DNA of 31,820 nucleotides from Oppiella nova (lineage: Eukaryota > Arthropoda > Arachnida > Sarcoptiformes > Oppiidae). Location: NCBI GenBank assembly GCA_905397405.1, contig CAJPVJ010000216.1:1-31820 (forward strand), in the 5' to 3' direction. The notes beneath the pieces are model-generated. The model saw nothing but the letters and a program-made list of their open reading frames with translations. It had not been told where the DNA came from and did no database searches. The position numbers were made by a program, and so were the translations under genes. The first letter of the stretch is position 1. Each line of letters begins with the position of its first letter. This document shows positions 1 to 8,908 of the stretch, piece after piece.

Positions 1-18
1 ATCCGACTCGTTGACCAT
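1..18 (-). pseudogene. VARS1: VARS1 start fragment copied in left arm
   Basis: The reverse complement carries the VARS1 start codon (18 down to 16) and codons 2-6, identical to 5567-5584. The copy is cut by the window edge, so I cannot tell whether the whole gene is duplicated to the left. It is a partial copy made by the inverted repeat, not an independent gene in this window. Confidence 0.75.
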
Positions 19-997
19 TGTTTGCGATCACAACTCAAGACTGGATTCAATGGAAATATTGTGGAAACCAATGGTTCACTCAATGCCTGCAAACGTGTAT
101 TGAATTCACTTTTATAGCAATCAATGTGTGAATGACTGATGAAATCTATGCATTCATTGCTTACTCTATTGCACACTCGTTACAGCATTACATTCACTCA
201 TATATAACGTTACGATTATGAGGAGAGGGGCAGTAAAGGGATGGAAGGCATCGCAAGTTTCATGTAATCTTAAGCATAGTTTGAAAACACAAAGGGGTCT
301 ATAAAAGTGTATTAAACGTAACGTTATTTAATGATAATTAGAAAACAATTACAGGTGAAAGAGAATGATTAAAATATTTTCAACCCTTTATTCATAGGAA
401 TAAAAACGTAAAAACAATAAAAACCCGTTTTTTTGATACCAAATACAAAGCAATAGAAAAAGAATGAAATAAAAGCACGAAATGAATGCGTATTTGATTT
501 TCCATACAAAAGCATAGAATGAATAATGAGTTCAATAGTAGACACCAGATGTCAGCGAATGTGTGGCAAAAAGTTTAGCATTCAATGAATGGAACGGAGA
601 ATTGGAATCGAATTGAACGCCGAATATTAAACCGAATGATAGAGTCGTCACTCAATTGGACTCACATTCAGTGGCATTGACTCACAGTTTGAATGCCATT
701 ACAATTGATTTGCAAACCAAGCGTTCGATTGTTGCACACATTTGTGACACTTTTCCGACGTTTCGGTTGTAATAAAACTTTTTGTCAAAGAATTCATAGT
801 TTTGTGACACAATTGACGGCAATTTGAACACAAAATCGGTATTCATTTGAAGTGTTTGTGAGAAGCAGTCATTCAGTCATTCAGTTGTCTCTCAAATGCC
901 ATTCATTTGCGATTCAATTGTTTGAATGCTTTTCATGTCTTCTATTCAAACACTTGAAGACAATTAGAGACAACTTCTTCGACAACACATACGAGAC
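19..997. other. Copy of HFM1-VARS1 intergenic region
   Basis: This is noncoding, AT-rich sequence duplicating the spacer at 4576-5566 in reverse orientation. It is rich in short CATTCA/TGAATG words. I see no gene of its own. It would hold the divergent promoter if the duplication is real. Confidence 0.7.
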
Positions 998-1329
998 ATG
1001 AATCGAGACTTGAGAGCAATGTTTGGATCCATGTATGCGACGACTTCTTCAGCTGTGGTGTCATCGCAAGCGTACGAACCCATGGAAGCCATGGATAGGA
1101 CTACTCGTGAGGAATATTCAACGGACGGAACACTTCTGCGGAAAGTGTCAGAACTGGCGCCGAAGTATCGCTCAGTTTTCGGGCAAAGGTTTCCCGTCTT
1201 TAATGTGATTCAATCGAAAGTCTTCGACGACGTCTTGTCGTCAAACAAATCCATTAGTAATGACTCGAAAAGACATATCCATTGATGTGTTGTTCACTGT
1301 ATTAACTCATGTCTCAATGCATAGCCATC
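998..1329 (+). pseudogene. HFM1: Duplicate 5' fragment of HFM1 (exon 1, intron 1, five bases of exon 2)
   Basis: A plus-strand copy of the first HFM1 exon runs 998-1256 and encodes the same residues as 4575-4317. Intron 1 follows at 1257-1324, with the same GTAATG donor and CATAG acceptor. Only five bases of exon 2 (1325-1329) remain before the N at 1330. Without the helicase motifs it cannot make a working protein. It is best read as a partial copy created by the inverted repeat, whether that is a genuine duplication or a haplotype misjoin. Confidence 0.85.
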
Positions 1330-1330
1330 N
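1330..1330. other. Single ambiguous base (N) at the inverted-repeat junction
   Basis: This is the only N in the window. It sits exactly where the left arm stops matching the right arm, and exactly where the open reading frame of HFM1 exon 5 (1411-1331, minus) runs out. That coincidence suggests a join or gap position and not a random low-quality base. Confidence 0.95.
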
Positions 1331-4300
1331 GTTAGGTTTGCATTGTTTGGGCTTTTTTGCCGAGTTGTCAGTCTTTTCGCCTGCATTTTGTTGCCTTTTA
1401 TTTTTTGTGACCTATTTTTCAAAGTATCGGTTGTTTTAAAATAATTAGAGGAAAAAAGACAGCTTTGAACGTAAAGTAAACCAAATGAATACCTGTTTGC
1501 TATGAGCGCTGTCAGTGTTTAAGCCTTTCTTGCAACAGATGTGAAGACAAGTACTTTTATTGAAGCATTTGTGTTGACAACAGCCCTCACTCTCACTCCT
1601 GTCGCTCGATTCCCACGATGTGTCTGAGAAAGCAGTCGAACGGTTGGCCCGATTTGGATCAGCTGTCGGACGGAAGGCATCTGCATCTGCAGTGTTGGCA
1701 AACACTGGCTTAAGCCTACACTCGACGTCCAGACCCACGAATGAATCGCTAATGAGATGAGCCCTTATGTATACACTCCTGTCGTTGCGATTAATTGCTA
1801 TGTCTCTGGTCTCGAAAACTCCATTATTTTTAATTAAATGCGAGTCAAAGAGTTTATTGCAATAAAACAATTGGTTGTCTTCATTGCATACAATTAGGAA
1901 ACAGCAGTGATTTTGAACCAAAACTAGTCTTTCCCTCAGAAGCTCTATATTCTCCAGTTTTGCCACTAATCTAACCATTGCTTCACTACTCTTAAGCCCT
2001 TTATTCATATTCTGTTCGATTGTCAGCGAATAATACGGCAAATGTTTGACCTAAACATGCATTCAGTCATTCAGTCATCATTTATATCATTAGCTTTTAA
2101 TTATATAACAGAGAAATACCTCTTCAATCAATTGGCGCCCAAACGGTGGGTTTCTTTTGAGGCAAAATTCCAGATCTCTTGGATCGGCATTTTTGATGTG
2201 ATTGAAGCCAATGAGTCCCCTCTCAACCAAAGCCTTTGAGTATTTCTGTCCGATTCGGTTCAACTGAATGGCCACTTGTGTGGAGTCGTACCATAACTTT
2301 GCTTTGAAACACTTGTTCAGTAGTATAGCGTTGAGTAAACTCTTGGAATTAATCACATTTGGATTGACTTTGACTTTGAAATAAATCACTTCAGACAAGC
2401 ATTTGCTGAGTCGCTGACCGGTTCTCATGATTTTGAGTGAATCCTGAATGAGAGTCGTGTCCTGTATTGACATCAATCCAAAGGTGGCCTGAATTAAGCA
2501 ATTGGTTTTCAGTTCGGCGCTCTTTATTTTGCCGCTAATCGGGAATCTAATGGTCGTCTGATTCGCGCTTTTGTTCATTTCGTTCAGAATTGACTTCTCA
2601 TTCACTCTGAGTTGGATCTCTTGTCTGATTTCAAGGCAAGTAGTGATCTCTTCGATCACATCCTTGAGTGACATCTCTTTCGAGGTTATTTCGCAGAACT
2701 TCTTCATTGTCTGCAACGAAATCGAATGCTTTGCCATCAGTCGACCCAAAGGCGTGGATGAGATTTGAGTGAACTCTGCATCACTTGAGATCATATCTGA
2801 CTCTCGAAGTCCAGTCAACTCTTTGCGACACCAGTTGCGGACCATCTGAAGGCACTGTTCGGTGTTAGACATCTGGACAGTACTGCCATAATAGGAGGGG
2901 TTCTGCATGACTCGGATGTAGAGAAACGTGGATTGAATCCAATTGATAGCGATGTCAATGGATGTGACAGTTCTGAGCGCTATCTCAGCGTTCAGGTGTT
3001 CGACCAAATTCTTGTGTAAATTGCTTTCAATGATTTGCGTTCCCGTCAGAAGTCTCTCGTATTTGGCTTTAGTCTCCTCTTTGGTCATAATGATAGCGAA
3101 GGCATTCCTATCGAACTGCGGTCTTCCCGCCCGACCTATCATTTGCAGGATTTGTGTCTCCGGGTAGTCGTGACACCCGTTCGGTGTGTATTGAGTGGTA
3201 TTCTTAACGATAACCAAATGCGCCGGTAGATTGACTCCCATTGCCAGAGTGGTGGTCGATATGAGCACTGGGATGAGACACTCAAGGAATAGGCCTTCCA
3301 CTGCCGCTCTAATTGGAAATTAAAAAATTTAATAATGAATAGTCTTTCCCATAGGAAACCCAAACCTGTCCGCTCTGTCCAGACCCGAGTGATGGAATCC
3401 AACGCCCTTTTGGAGGCACGCCTTCAGATCGGAAGCCTTCACTGAATTGACTTTTTTGGTTAAAGACATTCGTTGTTCGTATGAATTAAACAAATTCATG
3501 GATGACTTGCAGAGGGTCTGAGCCGTCATTACCACTGACTTACGGGTCGAACAGAATATTAGAGTGGGTTTTGATTCCGAATAACCCCTTATAAGTGAAT
3601 CCAATTTGTAAGTCAACTGAATGTCAAACCGGAAGTCAGTCCAACTTTTTTGGCACTGATATCCCATCACAATCTTCTGCAGTCGCACCGGACGTAGTGT
3701 TTCCGACAGGTTATAGCCGACAGCGTTGTTGGGGTCCAACCACTGGGAGATGTCGTCCACATTGGGAGCGGTGGCCGACGCCGCTATGAACCGCAACTGT
3801 GGACCGGAACTGTTGGCCAACATAACCGATCGCAATGTCTTCATACGACTGATGACGGCCTCAATGGTGGCACCCCTGGTCTCGTCATTGATTGAGTGGA
3901 TCTCATCGATAAGCATGAGTTGAATGCCACGAATCAAAGAGCTTTGTTCGTTGTTTCTCAACATATAATCCCATTTCTCGGGTGTCGTCACCACTATATT
4001 CACGTCCCGGAGCTTCTCGTAGTCCTGGATATCGCTGTCACCCGTCAGCTGAAGACAGTTCAGTCCAAACCTCTCGAAAGAGCGCTTCAATTCAGTGTAC
4101 TTTTCGTCGCATAGTTTCTTCAGTGGAGCCATATATACGGTCTTCAGATCACTCATTGGACACCCGTTTGCCTCCAAATCCATCAACTCTTTAATGATTG
4201 CCATTTCAAAGACAACAGTCTTTCCGGAACCGGTCGGCGCTGAGATGGCTATGCATTGAGACATGAGTTAATACAGTGAACAACACATCAATGGATATGT

Positions 4301-4575
4301 CTTTTCGAGTCATTACTAATGGATTTGTTTGACGACAAGACGTCGTCGAAGACTTTCGATTGAATCACATTAAAGACGGGAAACCTTTGCCCGAAAACTG
4401 AGCGATACTTCGGCGCCAGTTCTGACACTTTCCGCAGAAGTGTTCCGTCCGTTGAATATTCCTCACGAGTAGTCCTATCCATGGCTTCCATGGGTTCGTA
4501 CGCTTGCGATGACACCACAGCTGAAGAAGTCGTCGCATACATGGATCCAAACATTGCTCTCAAGTCTCGATTCAT
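1331..4575 (-). CDS. HFM1: HFM1/MER3 meiotic DNA helicase, 3' end missing
   Basis: Ski2-like superfamily 2 helicase that in other eukaryotes promotes crossover formation in meiosis, acting in the nucleus on recombination intermediates. Exons: 4575-4317, 4248-3366, 3308-2120, 2050-1493, 1411-1331 (partial). Introns are 68, 57, 69 and 81 nt with GT-AG ends, and frame is kept for 990 codons. Motifs visible: FNVIQSKVFDD before the core, Walker A APTGSGKT (about residues 90-97), TTPEKWD, DEIH box (201-204), SAT, LAMGVNLPAHLV and QMIGRAGRPQFD. A Sec63-like region follows, then a Cys/His cluster (CQHKC, CLHICC) typical of the HFM1 tail. Exon 5 is open up to the N, so the C-terminus is missing; vertebrate HFM1 is considerably longer. 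The N-terminal part before the helicase core is short. The match is to HFM1 and not to Brr2 or ASCC3, because there is a single helicase cassette and the zinc tail is present. Exon 5 is the least certain exon. Confidence 0.93.
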
Positions 4576-5584
4576 GTCTCGTATGTGTTGTCGAAGAAGT
4601 TGTCTCTAATTGTCTTCAAGTGTTTGAATAGAAGACATGAAAAGCATTCAAACAATTGAATCGCAAATGAATGGCATTTGAGAGACAACTGAATGACTGA
4701 ATGACTGCTTCTCACAAACACTTCAAATGAATACCGATTTTGTGTTCAAATTGCCGTCAATTGTGTCACAAAACTATGAATTCTTTGACAAAAAGTTTTA
4801 TTACAACCGAAACGTCGGAAAAGTGTCACAAATGTGTGGAACAATCGAACGCTTTGTTTGCAAACCAATTGTAATGGCATTCAAACTGTGAGTCAATGCC
4901 ACTGAATGTGAGTCCAATTGAGTGACGACTCTATGATTCGGTCTAATATTCGGCGTTCAATTCGATTCCAATTCTCCGTTCCATTCATTGAATGCTAAAC
5001 TTTTTGCCACACATTCGCTGACATCTGGTGTCTACTATTGAACTCATTATTCATTCTATGCTTTTGTATGGAAAATCAAATACGCATTCATTTCGTGCTT
5101 TTATTTCATTCTTTTTCTATTGCTTTGTATTTGGTATCAAAAAACGGGTTTTTATTGTTTTTACGTTTTTATTCCTATGAATAAAGGGTTGAAAATATTT
5201 TAATCATTCTCTTTCACCTGTAATTGTTTTCCAATTATCATTAAATAACGTTACGTTTAATACACTTTTATAGACCCCTTTGTGTTTTCAAACTATGCTT
5301 AAGATTACATGAAACTTGCGATGCCTTCCATCCCTTCACTGCCCCTCTCCTCATAATCGTAACGTTATATATGAGTGAATGTAATGCTGTAATGTGTGTG
5401 CAATGCATGGCTTTCATAGAGTAAGCAATGAATGCATAGATTTCATCAGTCATTCATACATTGATTGCTATAAAAGTGAATTCAATACACGTTTGCAGGC
5501 ATTGAGTGAACCATTGGTTTCCACAATATTTCCATTGAATCCAGTCTTGAGTTGTGATCGCAAACAATGGTCAACGAGTCGGAT
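4244..5584 (-). repeat. Right arm of large inverted repeat
   Basis: Partner of 1-1329 in opposite orientation. The inner end lies five bases inside HFM1 exon 2 and the outer end is limited only by the window edge of the other arm. This arm is continuous with intact HFM1 exon 2 on one side and intact VARS1 on the other, so it is the natural context; the left arm is the odd one. It carries 13 bases near 5410-5426 that the left arm lacks. Confidence 0.95.
4576..5566. promoter_or_regulatory. Divergent intergenic region between HFM1 and VARS1
   Basis: A 991-bp noncoding, AT-rich spacer separates the start codons of HFM1 (minus) and VARS1 (plus), so it should hold both promoters. It contains many short TGAATG/CATTCA words. 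I could not identify a convincing TATA box or initiator. It is duplicated at 19-997. Confidence 0.5.
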
Positions 5585-8500
5585 GGCAAACAATCAGGCG
5601 CTCCATCGGTTCCGACAGACACTGAGGCCGCCAATGGATCCGAAGTGAAGCCGAAGAGCGAGAAGGAGCTGAAGAAAGAGGCGCTGAAAAGGGCTAAACT
5701 CGAGAAGTTTAACGAAAAGCAACAGAAGTTGAAGCAATTGAGTGATAATAAGACGAAGAGTGACACCAATGACACCAAAAAGGATAATAAAAAGGAGAAG
5801 AAGGAGAAGACGGTCGTCACATACGACCGACAGATCAAAGCCGGCGACAAGAAGGACGTGACGTCGGATCCAATGCCGGACTCATATTCACCGAAATATG
5901 TTGAGAGCGTATGGTATGACTGGTGGGAGAGGGAGGGCTTCTTTACGCCCGAATACGGCCGAGACGTGACTCAACCCAACCCTAAGGGACAGTTCGTTAT
6001 GGTGATCCCTCCGCCAAACGTGACGGGAGTCCTTCATTTGGGCCACGCGTTGACGAACGCCATCGAAGACTCGGTGACGCGATGGCATCGCATGAAAGGG
6101 CGGACCACTCTCTGGAACCCCGGCTGCGATCACGCGGGCATTTCCACGCAGATTGTGGTCGAGAAGCAGTTGTGGCGCCAGAATCAGACCACTCGTCACG
6201 ACTTGGGTCGCGAGCGCTTCGTCGACGAGATCTGGAAGTGGAAGAATGAAAAGGGAGACAAAATCTATGACCAGTTGAAGCGGTTGGGAGTGTCTGTCGA
6301 CTGGAGTAGAGCCACGTTTACGATGGACCCCAAGATGTGTCGTGCGGTCACCGAAGCGTTTGTCACACTTCACGAACAGGGGTTGATATACCGGTCCAAC
6401 CGGTTGGTCAACTGGTCGTGTACTCTGCGTTCGGCCATTTCGGACATTGAAGTGGATAAAGTGGAGTTAACCGGACGTACATTCCTATCAGTTCCCGGTT
6501 ATGACCAGAAGGTTGAGTTCGGAGTTCTGCATAAGTTTGCGTATAAAGTGGATGGAAGTGATGAGGAGATCGTTGTGGCCACGACGAGGATTGAGACGAT
6601 GTTAGGCGACAGCGCAGTGGCTGTGCATCCTGAGGACACCCGCTATACCCACCTCCACGGCAAACAAGTGATACACTCACTCCTGGGCCGCAAAATGCCT
6701 ATAGTTTGCGACGAGTTTGTGGACATGACTTTCGGAACGGGAGCCGTGAAGATCACTCCCGCCCACGACCCCAACGACTACGAGGTCGGCAAACGACATA
6801 ACCTGCCATTCATTAACATTATGACAGACAGCGGTTTAATTTCGGAAAACTGTGGACCATTTAGTGGTCAGAAGCGATTCGACGCCCGAAAGACTGTTTT
6901 AGAAGCGCTTAAAGCGAACGGTTTATACCGGGAAACAGTTGAGAATCCGCAGGTTTTGCCGGTCTGTAACCGATCGAGGGACATCATTGAGCCACTCATC
7001 AAATACCAGTGGTATGTCGACTGCAAAGAAATGGCTAAGAAATCTGCTGATGCCGTCAGGAATGGAGAGCTCAGAATTATTCCTGATATTCATGAGAAGA
7101 TTTGGTACCATTGGTTGGATAACATCAGAGACTGGTGTATATCACGTCAGAGTTGGTGGGGTCACAGGATTCCTATTTATTTTGCTAAAGTCAAGGGACA
7201 GACACCCGATGCCACACAGACTGAGGAGCATTGGATCAGTGGTCGCACTGTAGAGGAGGCGCGACTCAAAGCGGCGAAGAAATTGAAGGCATCGCCCGAA
7301 GACATAGAGTTAACTCAAGACGAGGACGTGTTGGACACGTGGTTCTCTTCGGGTCTCTTCCCGTTTGCTATATTCGGTTGGCCCGAGAAAACCCAAGATC
7401 TGGAGCTCTTCTATCCGGGAAACCTGTTAGAGACGGGACACGACATCATATTCTTCTGGGTCGCACGTATGGTGATGTTTGGCCTGCAATTGTTGGGCAA
7501 ACTTCCCTTCAAAGAAGTGTATTTGCATTCAATCATTCGTGACGCTCACGGCAGGAAAATGAGTAAATCGTTGGGTAATGTGATCGACCCCTTGCACGTC
7601 ATTCATGGCATTTCACTCGAAGATCTCCACCAAACGCTGTATAACTCTAACTTAGATCCCACAGAAATAGATCGGGCAAAGGCTGGCCAGAAGGCTGACT
7701 ACCCGCAAGGCATTCCCGAGTGTGGGACGGATGCCATGCGGTTCGCCCTCTGCTCTTATCTAACGCCCGGAAGAGACATTAATTTAGACATAAAGCGTGT
7801 CGAGGGTTACAGACATTTCTGTAATAAGCTCTGGAATGCCGTTAAGTTTACGTTAATGACATTGGGCTCAGACTTTGTGCCCAATCCGACCAATAAATTG
7901 ACGGGAAATGAGTCTAAAATAGACCTTTGGATTCTCAGTTCTGTCTATACGGCTACCGAAGCCTGCAATAAGGGCTTTGAAAGCTATGACTTCCCGCAGG
8001 CGACAAATGCCTGCTATAGCTTCTGGTTATACCAATTGTGCGATTTATATCTCGAAGCCCTTAAACCAGTCACTCAGTCCACTGATGCCGTGGCTATCAA
8101 TGCCGCCAAACAAACGCTTTACACTGTTGTTGACGTCGGGCTCCGACTTTTGCACCCATTTATGCCTTTCATTACCGAAGAATTATTCCAAAGACTTGCG
8201 CGCAGGACTGGTAGCGAACCGCCCAGTATTTGTGTGACACCCTATCCAGAAGTGGATCAGTTTGACTGGAAAAGAGATGAACAGCTGGAAAGTGATGTCT
8301 CTCTCATGCAAAACATCATCCATAGTATCAGATCTTTGAGGTCTGAATACAATTTAGCCAAAACTAAAGTGAATCTGTACCTCAAGTTTGACGGCACCGA
8401 CACTCACAACAAAATACAGCCTTTCATCGAAATAATTAAGGTTTGAAGTGAAATGAAATTGCTTTTAAAAAGGTTTCTCATTGAAGTGTTATTTCAGGTT

Positions 8501-8830
8501 TTGACCACTTCTTTGTCCGTTGATATTGTCAGCGACAGTACACCAGTTCCTGAGGGCTGTGCTATAGTTCCTGTCTCTGATAGCATTGAGGCATACCTTA
8601 TGCTTAAAGGTTTCATTGATGTCAACAAAGAGACCGAAAGATTGAAAACAAAACGCGAGAAAATTAATGGTCCGCTCATTAAGTTGAGGGCCAGTACTGA
8701 AGCCGCAGACTATCAACAGAAAGTGCCGATTGATGTCCAGTCCGCCAATACCGACAAAATCAGACAATTGGAACAGGAGTTGAATAAAGTGTTGGAAGCG
8801 ATTCAAGCGATTTCTTTAATTAAGGATTAA
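5567..8830 (+). CDS. VARS1: Valyl-tRNA synthetase (cytosolic type)
   Basis: Class Ia aminoacyl-tRNA synthetase that charges tRNA-Val with valine and edits mischarged threonine. Exons 5567-8440 and 8498-8830, with one 57-nt GT-AG intron, give 1068 residues. A Lys/Glu-rich N-terminal extension (about residues 30-95) precedes the catalytic core. The HIGH motif is HLGH (157-160) in [14 protein letters not shown], and the KMSKS loop is at 664-668. The connective editing domain lies between them, and the C-terminal anticodon-binding region ends in a coiled-coil ([13 protein letters not shown] onward). There is no N-terminal GST-like domain as in vertebrate VARS1; the length is closer to the fungal enzyme. 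The start ATG has A at -3 and G at +4. The gene faces ENOSF1 tail to tail across 73 bp and is head to head with HFM1. Whether it also serves mitochondria cannot be told; the basic N-terminus is not a clear targeting peptide. Confidence 0.97.
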
Positions 8831-8840
8831 CTACTGATTT

Positions 8841-8846
8841 AATAAA
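8841..8846 (+). terminator. Poly(A) signal of VARS1
   Basis: A canonical AATAAA begins 11 bases after the VARS1 stop codon. The 3' UTR is therefore very short, and cleavage should fall in the 73-bp gap or just inside the ENOSF1 3' end. Confidence 0.65.
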
Positions 8847-8902
8847 CTTTTATCACTATTTTGTATATTTAATTCTAAATAATAACAGTTATTACTATTA
8901 TT

Positions 8903-8908
8903 TTTATT
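8903..8908 (-). terminator. Poly(A) signal of ENOSF1 overlapping its stop codon
   Basis: On the minus strand the last sense codon and stop read CAA TAA A, so an AATAAA hexamer overlaps the TAA stop (8906-8904). An ATTAAA variant lies about 40 bases further on. If the first hexamer is used, the 3' UTR is only a few tens of bases. Confidence 0.45.

Larger units (their letters stand above)
1..1329 (+). repeat. Left arm of large inverted repeat
   Basis: This stretch is the reverse complement of 4244-5584. Position 1 pairs with 5584 and position 1329 with 4244. I count about ten substitutions, one 1-bp homopolymer difference (a T run near 430) and a 13-bp segment that is present in the right arm and absent here near 170, so the arms are about 99% identical. 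All differences I saw lie outside the HFM1 exon. The arm holds the HFM1-VARS1 intergenic region, HFM1 exon 1 and intron 1, and the first 18 bases of VARS1. It is cut by the window edge on the left and by the N at 1330 on the right. It may be an assembly duplicate of the other haplotype or a real inverted duplication. Confidence 0.95.

Noticed and set aside
1-5584. Inverted repeat as a transposon or foldback element
   Set aside because: The arms consist of ordinary gene and promoter sequence. I see no transposase, target-site duplication or typical terminal motif.
5482-5850. Minus-strand frame rich in Phe/Ser/Leu
   Set aside because: It is the antisense of the Lys/Glu-rich VARS1 N-terminus, which explains its composition.
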